Program-made: the position numbers and the translations under genes
NCBI GenBank assembly: GCA_040752895.1
Contig: JBFMHN010000002.1
Span: 453,157-517,156 of the forward strand
Source of the DNA: Pseudomonadota bacterium
GTDB taxonomy: Bacteria; Pseudomonadota; Alphaproteobacteria; GCA-2746255
Length of the DNA stretch: 64,000 bases
Reading direction: 5' to 3'
Notes under the pieces: generated by a model
The model's database searches: none
Seen by the model: the letters and a program-made list of their open reading frames with translations, nothing else
Told to the model about the DNA's origin: nothing
Shown here: in pieces, positions 53,433 to 62,299 of the stretch
Numbering within the stretch: position 1 is the first letter of the stretch
Layout: the number at the start of each line of letters is the position of its first letter

Positions 53433-55058
53433 TCAGGCAAAAAGACCTTCGCTGTACTGGAATGTATAGTCAGCATGTGCCGACAAAATTTCGATCGTAA
53501 ACCCGTCGGGCACACTCCCGCCTTCCACGTAATCGATGTCCTCATCGCCATCCATAAGGAAGAACTGGCCTTCTCCGGGGCCCAAATCGCGATTGTGATT
53601 GTTGCCGGCCTTTATCGATGCGGCCACCAATTCATAATCGGCGAATTCTTTCTCCAGGAAGGAGGATAAATTCACATTATCAAGGTCCGTTTCGCCGCCA
53701 TTCCAGGAATCGATTTTGACCTTAATGATTCCGTCATCGCCTTCTAGATAAAGGACGACGTTGGAAATGGCCTGCTCGACACCCTTCTTGTTGGTGAAGG
53801 TGCCGAAATGATCCTCGCCATCGTCACCGGAACCCCCGTCATCGTCGCTGATGCCGTTAATCGTGATGGTAGCGGTTGTGCTTGCGGTTCCGCCATTGCC
53901 ATCGGAAATCTCATACGTGAAGCTGTCTTCAGCCGTTTCGCCGGTGTTGAGGCTATCGAAGGCGCCATTGGGGTCATAATCGTAGGTGCCGTCTGCGTTG
54001 AGAGTAAGCAGCGCACCCGAGGCCAGCACTATCTGCGTTCCGACGCCCCCCGAATCTCCGTTAACGGCGCTTACCGAAATGCTATCCAATCGATCGATGT
54101 CGTAATCGTTGGTCAACACATTGCCGGAAACGGCGGACGCCTCGTCGGTGACGTTGGTGTCGGGGACCGCATTTGGGTCATCGTTTACGCCATTTACGGT
54201 GACGGAGAGGGTCGCCGTGTCGCTTCCCCCGTTGCCATCGTTGACGCTGTATTCGTACGTCGCCTCAAGGACTTCCCCGACCGAAAGATAGTCCGCGTCG
54301 GTTGCGTCGATGCTGTACGAGCCATCTTCGTTAATAACGATGGTTACCCCGTCAGCCATCTCTATCGATTGGCCGACAAGAGCGGCGTCGCCGTCTATCC
54401 CGGTTACCGTAAGGCCGTCGGGAATTCCATCTCCATTGGCGTCGCCAGCATCTTCGTCAATGTCGTTGGCAAAAACATTGCCCGTGGCGGTCTCGTCCTC
54501 GTTAAGCCTAACCGCATCATTAATTGCGTTCACCGGATATGGGGCAGTTCCAAACAGCTTGTCCGAGGCCTCGCGGCTCCCGTCCGCGTCCCCAACCGAA
54601 GTTTGGCGGACCGTGAAGCTTTCCAGCGCAATATCATCAAGGGTTAAGCCGCGAAGGCTGGAAGAGAGGACAAACGTGGTCGTCTGGATATCGTCTGTGG
54701 CGACGCCGGCTGTCCCGATATCTATGCCAACTTCGTATGAACCATCGTGATCTGGGTTGCTTGCGCCAACGCCGCTGGTGTTGTTTCCGAATCCCAGATC
54801 TGTAATGTTTCCATTCGGATCTTGTGTGAGGTCATCGCTTGAGACATCGTCGCCCGCGATGTCCAGGGTGCCAATGAGGGCGTCATCCGAAACATCGAAG
54901 AACAGGCCCCGAAGGTCAGCAATCAGGTTGTCGTAATCGTCTTCGTTGCTGACTTCAAATAGGAGCGTCCCGTCGGCTTGCTCAGTGATCGTAATCGTCA
55001 CTGGGGCCATCTCGTCGTCGCCGGTTTGGGTATCCAGCGTAAAAGTTAGACTGCGCAT
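53433..55058 (-). CDS. VCBS/cadherin-like repeat adhesin, probable type I secretion substrate
   Basis: A 541-residue very acidic protein without signal peptide. Residues 1-170 hold a domain with SNEDDYDNLIADLRGLFFDV and YEVGIDIGTAGVATDDIQTT. From about 175 come VCBS-type repeats (NDAVRLNEDETATGNVFANDID, YEYSVNDGNGGSDTATLSVTVNGVND, then YEISDGNGGTASTTATITING). The C-terminal 110 residues end TFQYSEGLFA, a possible uncleaved secretion signal. No GGxGxDxxx RTX nonapeptides are seen. The lack of a leader and the exporter 0.75 kb away support type I export as a surface or biofilm adhesin. Confidence 0.78.
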   Translation of the reverse strand: MRSLTFTLDTQTGDDEMAPVTITITEQADGTLLFEVSNEDDYDNLIADLRGLFFDVSDDALIGTLDIAGDDVSSDDLTQDPNGNITDLGFGNNTSGVGASNPDHDGSYEVGIDIGTAGVATDDIQTTTFVLSSSLRGLTLDDIALESFTVRQTSVGDADGSREASDKLFGTAPYPVNAINDAVRLNEDETATGNVFANDIDEDAGDANGDGIPDGLTVTGIDGDAALVGQSIEMADGVTIVINEDGSYSIDATDADYLSVGEVLEATYEYSVNDGNGGSDTATLSVTVNGVNDDPNAVPDTNVTDEASAVSGNVLTNDYDIDRLDSISVSAVNGDSGGVGTQIVLASGALLTLNADGTYDYDPNGAFDSLNTGETAEDSFTYEISDGNGGTASTTATITINGISDDDGGSGDDGEDHFGTFTNKKGVEQAISNVVLYLEGDDGIIKVKIDSWNGGETDLDNVNLSSFLEKEFADYELVAASIKAGNNHNRDLGPGEGQFFLMDGDEDIDYVEGGSVPDGFTIEILSAHADYTFQYSEGLFA

Positions 55059-55110
55059 TTCATGACCCTCGTTATTTTAATGGCTTGCCTTCGGTTTCGG
55101 TGTCCCTCCA

Positions 55111-55128
55111 TTCCGTTTTGGAACGGAA
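55111..55128. promoter_or_regulatory. Inverted repeat upstream of the VCBS gene
   Basis: TTCCGTT-TTGG-AACGGAA is a perfect 7-bp palindrome, 53 bp before the VCBS start on the minus strand, within an AT-rich promoter-like region. It could be an operator or a leader hairpin. Confidence 0.4.
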
Positions 55129-55232
55129 CTACCGTCTCTCCGACGCTTAATATTTTATTTAGATTTTATCTTTTATTTGGGCTTTGAAAAAGTGTCAACG
55201 GCAGGCGGTACCGGGTAAGGGAAGAGTCGGAT

Positions 55233-55454
55233 TCAGGCGGCTCCCATTCCATTGAAAATCCTGACGATGTCCGCCAGTTCCCAAAGCCGATCCGTGACCC
55301 CCGCCGCCATCGCCGGAGTGACCCGGAGGGTCTTATGGATATGACCAAAGGGGCAACGCATGAAGCGACGCGCCACCGCATGGGCGTGATTCTCGGCCTT
55401 CTTTGAGGCGGCATTGGCTTCGAGAACGCGCTCGCCGGCCGCCAAGTGGGCCAA
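55233..55454 (-). pseudogene. C-terminal remnant of an IS transposase
   Basis: The minus strand reads KKAENHAHAVARRFMRCPFGHIHKTLRVTPAMAAGVTDRLW (quoted in parts: KKAENHAHAVARRFM, HKTLRVTPAMAAGVTDR). This is the characteristic end of a widespread DDE-type (IS1-like) transposase. Only about 70 residues remain, and the upstream sequence at 55455-55500 does not continue the frame. No terminal inverted repeats could be matched. It marks past insertion next to the secretion module. Confidence 0.7.
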
Positions 55455-55814
55455 TTTTACGCCGTCCCGGCGTTGACATCCGGCCCTTTAACGCGACAGC
55501 GTTGGCATGGATGTGCTTGGCCTAAAGTTCAAGTCACCCGGAATTTTCTTACTCCAAGCGGTCCAAGGTTGGCCGTCGAAACTCTGGCTTTATGAAACAT
55601 ACACCCCTTTTCAGAGGCCGCTTCAGAGGCCGCACCGCACAGGTCGCTTGCGTAGCGCGGCCCGTCGCACCCATACTTTGGGCGAATGATTTCAGTCCGC
55701 GTGTCGTGTCTCCGGTGATTGTTTCCACGGCCATGGGATCGCAATCGACTGCAATTGCCCGACTCTTTTCGGGCCGAGCGCTGAAGACCTAACCGCCCTT
55801 CGAGGTTTCCTTAC
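55455..55814. other. Gene-free, rearranged-looking stretch before the T1SS exporter
   Basis: Two short opposing frames (about 55592-55792 plus, 55549-55734 minus) exist but neither resembles a known protein. A small direct repeat CTTCAGAGGCCG-like (TTTCAGAGGCCGCTTCAGAGGCCGC, halves at 55610 and 55621) is present. Probably residue of the same insertion/recombination history plus the exporter promoter. Confidence 0.4.
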
Positions 55815-57539
55815 TTGAACGCACCCGCCCCTTCATCCGTCATCGAACAGACCAAGTCCCTGATCAAAAAAGAGCTCATGCCGTTGATCGGCTTCAGCCT
55901 GGGCATCAACCTGCTGATGCTGTCGGTGCCGTTATACATGCTTCAGCTTTACGACCGCGTTTTGCCCAGCCGTAGCACCGATACATTACTCATGCTGACC
56001 GTGCTGGTTATCCTGGCCTTGATAATCATGGCTGGCTTGGAAGTGGTGCGAACGCTGATGATGGTGCGGATAAGCGCGTGGGCCGACCGCCGGATTAGCG
56101 CCATGGTCATTTTCGGCACCATTACCCAAGCGTTATCGCGAATGGGCGCCAGCACTACGCAGCAAGGGTTGCGAGACCTTAATACGGTGCGAAATTTCGT
56201 TGGGGGGTCGTCTTTCTTTGCTTTTTTCGATGCGCCATGGGTGCCGCTTTATCTAATCATAATTTTTTTATTACACCCGGCCTTGGGGCTGATTGCCACC
56301 ATTGGCGCTCTCGCTTTATTCGGGCTCGGTTTTTTTAACGAATATATAACCCGCGATCCGTTGCAGCGCGCCAATAGTCAAGCGGCGGTACTAACCGGAC
56401 AGATGGAATCATCGTTTCGAAACGCCGATGTCATCCAATCGATGGGCATGATGCCGGCAATTCTTTCGCGTTGGCAGCAGGCCAATGAACGCATTCTGGC
56501 TTTGCAATCGTGGGCCAGTGATATGTCTGGATATCTAACCGCCTTTACCAGATTTATTCGGCTTACGCTTCAGGTCTCAATCCTTGGGGTCGGCGCATAT
56601 CTGGTAAATATTCAGGAGTTAACCCCGGGTGGGATGATCGCCGCATCGATTATCATGGGCCGCGCGCTAGGACCCGTAGAGCAAGCGATCGGAACTTGGC
56701 GCGGATTTGTTGGCGCGCGTAGTTGTTACGGGCGACTTAAAGCGCTGCTGGACAGGGCGCCGCTTCAGGAGAAGGGCATGTCTTTGCCAAAGCCGCAAGG
56801 AGCCCTTTCCGTTGAACAGGTCGGGTATGCCTACCCTAACAATCAAACGCCGGTTCTTCTCGGCGTCAGCTTTCGCTTGGAAGCGGGGGAAAGCGTCGGC
56901 GTGGTCGGACCGTCCGCGTCGGGCAAAAGTACGCTGGCGCGTGTTCTGGTCGGCAATTTATTGCCGCAACGCGGCGCGGTGCGGCTGGATGCTGTCGAGC
57001 TGGCGAAATGGGACCCAGACGAACGCGGAAAATATATTGGTTATCTGCCGCAAGATATCGAACTATTTCAGGGCACCGTGCGTGACAACATTGCCCGTTT
57101 TCAAAGCGATGACGACGACCATGTTATTGCCGCGGCGAAACTTGCCGGCATTCACGACATGATCCTGCATTTCCCAAATGGCTATGACACCGATATCGGG
57201 GTGGGCGGCGTGATGCTTTCAGGGGGGCAGCGTCAGTCCATTGCGCTGGCGCGCGCGCTCTATAGAGAACCAAGTCTGGTCGTGTTGGATGAGCCGAATT
57301 CGAATCTTGATGGTCAGGCAGAGCAGGGGCTGTCGACGACATTCGCCCGACTGAAAGAGAAAAAAATAACCGTCGTGGTGATATCGCATCGGCTTACCAT
57401 TTTGCGGGCCGTGGACAAGGTGTTGGTGATGCGTGCAGGCCGCGTATCCAATTTTGTCAACCGGGACGATTTTTTACTGTCGTCGAACAACGCCGAACGG
57501 AATTTACTATCGTCGAATAATCCCAAAAGAAAAAAGTAG
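55815..57539 (+). CDS. Type I secretion ABC transporter (PrtD-like permease/ATPase)
   Basis: A 574-residue fused membrane and ATPase protein without N-terminal C39 or C39-like domain, as in PrtD/AprD exporters. The membrane part has LMLSVPLYMLQLYDRVLPSRS, DAPWVPLYL and GGMIAASIIMGRALGPVEQ. The ATPase part has GPSASGKSTLARVLVG, LPQDIELFQGTV, the signature LSGGQRQSIALARAL and VVLDEPNSNLD. Start is TTG 55815. Base composition is clearly more AT-rich than flanking core genes. Its last residues repeat LLSSNNA/LLSSNNP. Confidence 0.92.
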   Translation: MNAPAPSSVIEQTKSLIKKELMPLIGFSLGINLLMLSVPLYMLQLYDRVLPSRSTDTLLMLTVLVILALIIMAGLEVVRTLMMVRISAWADRRISAMVIFGTITQALSRMGASTTQQGLRDLNTVRNFVGGSSFFAFFDAPWVPLYLIIIFLLHPALGLIATIGALALFGLGFFNEYITRDPLQRANSQAAVLTGQMESSFRNADVIQSMGMMPAILSRWQQANERILALQSWASDMSGYLTAFTRFIRLTLQVSILGVGAYLVNIQELTPGGMIAASIIMGRALGPVEQAIGTWRGFVGARSCYGRLKALLDRAPLQEKGMSLPKPQGALSVEQVGYAYPNNQTPVLLGVSFRLEAGESVGVVGPSASGKSTLARVLVGNLLPQRGAVRLDAVELAKWDPDERGKYIGYLPQDIELFQGTVRDNIARFQSDDDDHVIAAAKLAGIHDMILHFPNGYDTDIGVGGVMLSGGQRQSIALARALYREPSLVVLDEPNSNLDGQAEQGLSTTFARLKEKKITVVVISHRLTILRAVDKVLVMRAGRVSNFVNRDDFLLSSNNAERNLLSSNNPKRKK

Positions 57540-57543
57540 GCGG

Positions 57544-58998
57544 ATGAAACTCCCCGATAAACATAACGGCGAATTCCCAGACCCAGAAAACAACGGGGGG
57601 GCGAACAAAAAACTGCCCGTGCTGATCTCGGGCATGAAATTGGTGACGAAAGCGGGCAGCCGCGCAACCACCGTGATCAGTGAATACGCCCCACAACTGA
57701 TACGGTCGGAAACCGGAACTTCCGTTCCGGCCGCTTGTGGAATCTTGTTGGTTGCCGCCTTCGTAATCGGCTTCTTGATCTGGGCTGCCTTTGCGCCATT
57801 GCTTAGCGCCGCGATTGCCCCGGGTACCGTGACGGCGTCTAGCAACCGCAAGCCGATACAGCATCTGGAGGGCGGGATTATCGCCAAGGTGGCCGTAAAA
57901 AATGGCGATAATGTCCAGTCCGGCGAGCTTTTAGCCAAAATGGACGATACGCGGGCCATAACCTCGCTTGAGGTGGTGCGCATCCAGCACCGAGCCGTTA
58001 CCGCTCATCGTGACCGCCTGCGGGCCGAACGGGAAGGCCGTGACCGTATCGAATTTTCCGAGTGGTTGATGTCCGCGGCCAACGATCCGCAAATACAGAA
58101 AATCATGGACGGACAAATCCATATTTTTACCACTCGGCGCAGCTCGCTTTTGAACAGCATTGCCATGCTGGGCCAACGGGTCAAGCAATACCGAGCCGAA
58201 ATCAACGGGCTCGAAGCGCAAATTAAAGCGCACAATCTGCAGCTGGGGCTGATCGGCGAGGAAATCAAAGACCTGTCGGGATTGGTGGAGAGGGGCTTGG
58301 CGCGAAAGCCAAAATTGCTGACCTTACAACGCGAGGCGGCCGAGATAGAGGGACGGCGCGGCGAAAACCTCTCGAGCATCGCGCAGGCCCAACAAAATAT
58401 CATCGAGTCTGAATTGCGAATTATTGAACTGCGGAATGCATATGACGGTGAGGCGGCCAGCGAATTGCGGGATGTGGAAACCCAATTGTTTGATCTTGAA
58501 GAACGGATAGATGTGGCGCAAGACATTTACGATCGCACATCCGTTTCCGCACCTTATTCGGGGACCGTCGTCAATTTGGCATTTCACTCGCCAGGCCAAG
58601 TTGTCAAGCCGGGCCAGATATTGATGGATTTGGTGCCAACGGACGATGAGTTGATTGTTGAGGCTCGCGTCAGGCCGGAAGATATCGATATTGTCTATCC
58701 TGGCTTGTCGGCTGAGATTCGCCTGACCGCATTGAAACAGCGTAATGCCCCGATCATAAAAGGGAAGCTGATAACAATTTCCGCCGATAGCGTGGAGAAC
58801 GAACGGTCTGGCGAGTTCTATTATCTTGCCCGCATCCGTCTGGATGATGCGCAGGAAGATGTTTTTAAAGAAGTAAAACTTTACCCCGGAATGCAGTCCG
58901 AAGTTATGATTCTAACTGGGGAGAGCACGATGCTCGAATATATTCTTAATCCGTTGACAGCAACATTGCGCCGCTCCCTGCGGGAAGAATCGAATTGA
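57544..58998 (+). CDS. HlyD-family membrane fusion protein (type I secretion adaptor)
   Basis: A 484-residue periplasmic adaptor. One membrane helix (about 65-90, GILLVAAFVIGFLIWAAFAPL) is followed by the biotinyl-lipoyl half PIQHLEGGIIAKVAVKNGDNVQSGE. Then come a long coiled coil (residues about 130-330) and the beta-barrel DRTSVSAPYSGTVVNLAFHSPGQVVKPGQ. It bridges the ABC exporter to an outer-membrane TolC-type channel, which is not in the window. It starts 4 bp after the ABC gene. An earlier frame start at 57433 would lie inside that gene. Confidence 0.92.
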   Translation: MKLPDKHNGEFPDPENNGGANKKLPVLISGMKLVTKAGSRATTVISEYAPQLIRSETGTSVPAACGILLVAAFVIGFLIWAAFAPLLSAAIAPGTVTASSNRKPIQHLEGGIIAKVAVKNGDNVQSGELLAKMDDTRAITSLEVVRIQHRAVTAHRDRLRAEREGRDRIEFSEWLMSAANDPQIQKIMDGQIHIFTTRRSSLLNSIAMLGQRVKQYRAEINGLEAQIKAHNLQLGLIGEEIKDLSGLVERGLARKPKLLTLQREAAEIEGRRGENLSSIAQAQQNIIESELRIIELRNAYDGEAASELRDVETQLFDLEERIDVAQDIYDRTSVSAPYSGTVVNLAFHSPGQVVKPGQILMDLVPTDDELIVEARVRPEDIDIVYPGLSAEIRLTALKQRNAPIIKGKLITISADSVENERSGEFYYLARIRLDDAQEDVFKEVKLYPGMQSEVMILTGESTMLEYILNPLTATLRRSLREESN

Positions 58999-59032
58999 TT
59001 TTGAGCGCCTTTGCCCATTCCCCAAACGACAA

Positions 59033-59065
59033 AACAGGGAACGCTCGAAGCCGAACAGGGAACGC
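59033..59065. repeat. Short direct repeat AACAGGGAACGC
   Basis: AACAGGGAACGC occurs at 59033-59044 and 59054-59065 (21-bp period), right after the adaptor gene. Repeats of this style often border mobile-element scars; here it may mark the right edge of the secretion module. No gene is evident in 58999-59149. Confidence 0.4.
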
Positions 59066-59149
59066 GCGGGCTAGAACGGGGGATTCACAGGTCCTGTTCA
59101 TTGGTATGCATGGGCCTCGTGTCATCGTTTATCAATGGAGCCACACGAG

Positions 59150-60499
59150 TCAGATAGCGCGCGAATGTCGGTCCGCTCCGGTCTGCAGGTAACTATCGAA
59201 GACTGAACAAACCGTCCGCAACAGCGGTCGGCCCTCCGGGAGCACGCGAATCGTGTGGTTGCTGATCTCGACGAGTCCGTCAGTTTCGAGGGGCTCTAGG
59301 GCCGCGAGTTCTCGACTAAAAGGCAGCGTTTTTACACCGAAACCGCGAGATATTGCTGCCAGATCGACCCGCAGGTCACACATGAGACGCTCGATAATCG
59401 CCCGCCGGAGAAAATCTTCATCGCGTAAAAGCACGCCCCGGGCCACCGGCAAACGCCCCGCGCGGACGGCTTGGATATATTGCCGGATCGGAATCGTATT
59501 TTGAACATAGCCTTGAGGCAGCGATCCGATCGAGGACGCGCCAAGACCGATCAGGATCTTGGCGTCATCGGTGGTGTAGCCTTGAAAATTGCGGTGCAGC
59601 GTTCCGCGCCTGAGGGCGCGGGCAAGCGGGTCGCTTGGCAGCGCGAAGTGATCCAGACCGATCTGCACATAGCCCGCTTCAACCAGCCGCGCCCGAGCGG
59701 CTTCACTCTGGATCAGGCGAGCTTGAGGGTCCGGCAGCTCCGAATCTAGTATCAGGCGCTGGTGTGGTTTCATCCAGGGCACGTGAGCATAGCCAAACAA
59801 TGCCAACCGGCTTGGCTTCAGGGTTAATACCTTGTCCACGGTCGCCAGCACATGGATTGCCGTTTGACGCGGCAGGCCGTACATCAGGTCGACGTTGATT
59901 CCTTGAATACCGGCTGCCCGCAACCATTCGACAACCCGGGCGGTGGTTTCAAAGGGCTGAATCCGGTGCACCGCTTCTTGGACATCCAGGTTTACATCCT
60001 GGACCCCCAGGCTTGCACGCGTCGCGCCTATGTCCGCCCAAGCTGCAATCATGTTTTGCCGCACTTCGCGCGGGTCGATCTCGAGCGCAAAATCGGTGTC
60101 TTCCCCGAAGGAGAAGTATTGCTGTAAGAGCCGGCCGATCTTATACACGCCAGAGGGTTCTATGATCGTTGGCGTCCCGCCCCCGAAATGCAGACGGCAC
60201 AATCGCCGCTTGGTGCCGAGGCATTCCGTGACGAGCTTGAATTCGCACGCCATGGCCTCCAGGTAATCGCCGACCGGCGCATAGCGCTGCGCGATCTTGG
60301 TATGACAGCCGCAAAACCAACAGAGGCTGTCGCAGAACGGGATGTGAAGATAAAGCGAAAGCGGCTCGGCCGGCGACAGTTCGGAGAGCCAATTCCTATA
60401 GGCCCCTTCGTTGATTCCGTCATGGAAATGAAGGGCCGTTGGATAGCTCGTGTATCGCGGGACCGGTTGGTCATACTTCGTAAGAATGTCGAGCCGCAT
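59150..60499 (-). CDS. hemN: Oxygen-independent coproporphyrinogen III oxidase (radical SAM)
   Basis: A 449-residue radical SAM enzyme for anaerobic haem synthesis. The cluster cysteines are C56, C60 and C63, with C65, in HIPFCDSLCWFCGCHTK. FGGGTPTIIEP and IGLGASSIGSLPQGYVQN are HemN signature blocks, and the N-terminus YDQPVPRYTSYPTA marks true HemN rather than the HemW group. It lies downstream of the FNR-type gene on the same strand. An FNR-like box sits 74 bp upstream of its start. Confidence 0.94.
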   Translation of the reverse strand: MRLDILTKYDQPVPRYTSYPTALHFHDGINEGAYRNWLSELSPAEPLSLYLHIPFCDSLCWFCGCHTKIAQRYAPVGDYLEAMACEFKLVTECLGTKRRLCRLHFGGGTPTIIEPSGVYKIGRLLQQYFSFGEDTDFALEIDPREVRQNMIAAWADIGATRASLGVQDVNLDVQEAVHRIQPFETTARVVEWLRAAGIQGINVDLMYGLPRQTAIHVLATVDKVLTLKPSRLALFGYAHVPWMKPHQRLILDSELPDPQARLIQSEAARARLVEAGYVQIGLDHFALPSDPLARALRRGTLHRNFQGYTTDDAKILIGLGASSIGSLPQGYVQNTIPIRQYIQAVRAGRLPVARGVLLRDEDFLRRAIIERLMCDLRVDLAAISRGFGVKTLPFSRELAALEPLETDGLVEISNHTIRVLPEGRPLLRTVCSVFDSYLQTGADRHSRAI

Positions 60500-60572
60500 G
60501 CGATCCTGTCCGGATTTCTATACGGATGGCACGGAATGGAGTCTAATAAAGCTGAAACCGTCACAGGCGGAA

Positions 60573-60586
60573 TCGATCCACATCAA
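60573..60586. promoter_or_regulatory. FNR/FixK-like box upstream of hemN
   Basis: TCGATCCACATCAA reads on the minus strand as TTGATGTGGATCGA, one mismatch from TTGAT-N4-ATCAA. It is centred about 80 bp before the hemN start. Anaerobic control of hemN by FNR/FixK proteins is known in alphaproteobacteria. Confidence 0.5.
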
Positions 60587-60624
60587 GAACCGGAAGACTT
60601 CCAGGCGACCAGCGGTTGCCGCGC

Positions 60625-61407
60625 TTACCTGTTTATGCCGGACGGCAGTTCTCGATGCGTCCAGGAATCAATTAGCTTCGGATCAAGGTCGGCGATTTCA
60701 ACCAATTTGTCCGGGTTAAGGATCCGAAGTTTTCTATGGTGGAATTCGACGACGCTCATGTTTTTAAGGTTATTCAGAACGCGGTTCACATGAACGCCGG
60801 TGAGGCCCAGGGCGTCACCGATGTGCTCCTGCGTCAATGGGAGGTTCATCTCTTCAATGTTATGACCCGGCCATTGCACCCTATACCGTATGAATAGCTC
60901 AAGAAGCAGATGCGCAACGCGTTCTTGTGCCGAACGTCGGCCGATACTAGTCAGGCGGGCATAAGCGAGGTTCTGATCCCGTGACGTGAGCCCGGCAAGC
61001 CGCATGCCGATTTCGGGATATTTCTTGGAGAGTAGAGTGAGGGCCTCACGGGGAATTATACAGACCCTTACTTCGGTTAAGGCCTGCGCCCCGTAAGTTG
61101 CCGCCGCTCCATCGGCTGGATGAAAACCCAAGACGGCGCCCGGCAATGCAAAGTGGAGAATCTGGCGGCCGCCATCTTCAAGGAGATTGTATAAGCTGAC
61201 CCAGCCATCCAGAAGATTGAAAACAGCATTGCACGCGTCGCCGGGGCTGAAGAGGTCTTGCCCCCGATCGAACACGCGTTTCCCCGACGCATAGCTCGAG
61301 ATCACCTGGAGAGCTTCCGGTGAGTAGTCTTGGCAAAGACCGTCTATTCTCACCCGACAGGCGTCACAATCCGTGGCGGCCATGGCGGACTTTCTCGAAG
61401 GCTCCAT
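60625..61407 (-). CDS. CRP/FNR-family regulator with four FNR-type cysteines
   Basis: A 260-residue regulator. The N-terminal Cys cluster is C14-x2-C17-x7-C25 (DCDACRVRIDGLCQD), and the partner Cys is C116 (VRVCIIP), the four ligands of an oxygen-labile [4Fe-4S] centre; C59 is extra. The cNMP-type beta-roll (LFSPGDACNAVFNLLDGWVSL) precedes an HTH with LTQEHIGDALGLTGVHVNRVLNNL. At the recognition helix the FNR residues Glu and Ser are replaced (VHVNR), so the site read may differ from TTGAT. A GGAG sits 6 nt before ATG 61407; a TTG at 61425 is the other option. Confidence 0.87.
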   Translation of the reverse strand: MEPSRKSAMAATDCDACRVRIDGLCQDYSPEALQVISSYASGKRVFDRGQDLFSPGDACNAVFNLLDGWVSLYNLLEDGGRQILHFALPGAVLGFHPADGAAATYGAQALTEVRVCIIPREALTLLSKKYPEIGMRLAGLTSRDQNLAYARLTSIGRRSAQERVAHLLLELFIRYRVQWPGHNIEEMNLPLTQEHIGDALGLTGVHVNRVLNNLKNMSVVEFHHRKLRILNPDKLVEIADLDPKLIDSWTHRELPSGINR

Positions 61408-61758
61408 CGAAGGCTCCGTAATCAAAGACTCCGCATGTCACTTCTCATGCAACGCATTCCGGCGATCCAGCTACGCCAAGGTCACCGCTTCAACCGCCCC
61501 CATCCGGCAGCCTTTAGCCACCGGCCCGCGGGAAGCTAAAATAATAGCGCCTCGATAGCTTAACGGCGAGGACATAGGAACAAGGCGGCCAAATCGGGTC
61601 CGTTTATACCTTGCGAGGAAGGGCTCGGAGGCAGAAATCCCGGCTTTTCCCCATCGAAAAGTTTGATGGAGTTGAAAGTCTCACCCGCAGGAGTCGCTTA
61701 AGATCACCCCCTCGCGCTTGGTCCTAGAATCGCCGCAAAGGCGCAGCCAGATGGATTC
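61408..61758. other. Gene-free divergent region between the FNR-type gene and the NifX-domain gene
   Basis: This region holds the promoters of both genes. I see no complete TTGAT-N4-ATCAA box here; TTTGATGGAGTTGAA at about 61661 is only a partial match. No small ORF or stable hairpin was convincing. Confidence 0.4.
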
Positions 61759-62109
61759 GTGATCGCTTCTACCGCCGCCCTGCCGTCATCCGCCCCGTCG
61801 CGGATCGCGATTACCGTCGTAAACTCCTACGCCACACTCACGCTATGCCCTTTTTTTGGCAAGTGCGGCGGCATTCTTCTGATCGATTTGCTGGCTGGCA
61901 CGAAGGAATTTTATAGAAGCCCTTCACGGTCAAGCGAATCCATGCTCCAGCTTATATTGGGCCTGAAGCCGGAAGGGTTGATCTGTGGATTTATCACCGA
62001 TACGGAGCGCCGTCATCTGCAGGAAGCTGGTATCGATGTGCGGATCGGATCGTGCTCCCGCCCCGCCGATAAACTCGCTGACAGTTTTCACACGCTGCCC
62101 GGCGTGTGA
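61759..62109 (+). CDS. NifX/NifB-type dinitrogenase cofactor-binding domain protein
   Basis: A 116-residue protein, mostly one domain of the family that binds iron-molybdenum cofactor precursors. IAITVVNSYATLTLCPFFGKCGGILLIDL is the opening strand/loop (quoted in parts: IAITVV, CPFFGKCGG), and LICGFITDTERRHLQEAGIDVRIGS with RPADKLADSF is the family's C-terminal block. The usual His in the loop is Lys and two Cys flank it. No nif genes are in the window. Start is GTG 61759. It sits between the FNR-type regulator and the diiron monooxygenase, pointing to iron or redox work for that operon. Confidence 0.75.
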   Translation: MIASTAALPSSAPSRIAITVVNSYATLTLCPFFGKCGGILLIDLLAGTKEFYRSPSRSSESMLQLILGLKPEGLICGFITDTERRHLQEAGIDVRIGSCSRPADKLADSFHTLPGV

Positions 62110-62264
62110 AGCAAGATCATTCGATTTTCCTAAATAAGCCGTCCGATGGATGCGAATAGCGGCACCCCGAAGTGCCTGCGATTCGATCTCGCAATCGATG
62201 CGTGACCGCGGCCCCGTATACGAAGGGCATGTTAAATCAAGACGTATGATGCCTCGTTAAAAGC

Positions 62265-62278
62265 TTAATCCAGATCAA
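62265..62278. promoter_or_regulatory. FNR/FixK-like box upstream of the diiron monooxygenase
   Basis: TTAATCCAGATCAA keeps one perfect half-site (ATCAA) and one with a single change (TTAAT for TTGAT), spacing 4. It is centred about 93 bp before the hydroxylase start. Plausible but could be chance. Confidence 0.4.
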
Positions 62279-62299
62279 GGAAGGGGCGTTTTGTTTTCG

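Noticed and set aside
53433..55058. RTX calcium-binding nonapeptides in the secreted protein
   Set aside because: Acidic D/G-rich stretches occur but no GGxGxDxxx tandem was found; the repeats are VCBS-type.
55592..55792. 66-codon plus frame before the exporter
   Set aside because: No ribosome site or family resemblance; likely non-coding.
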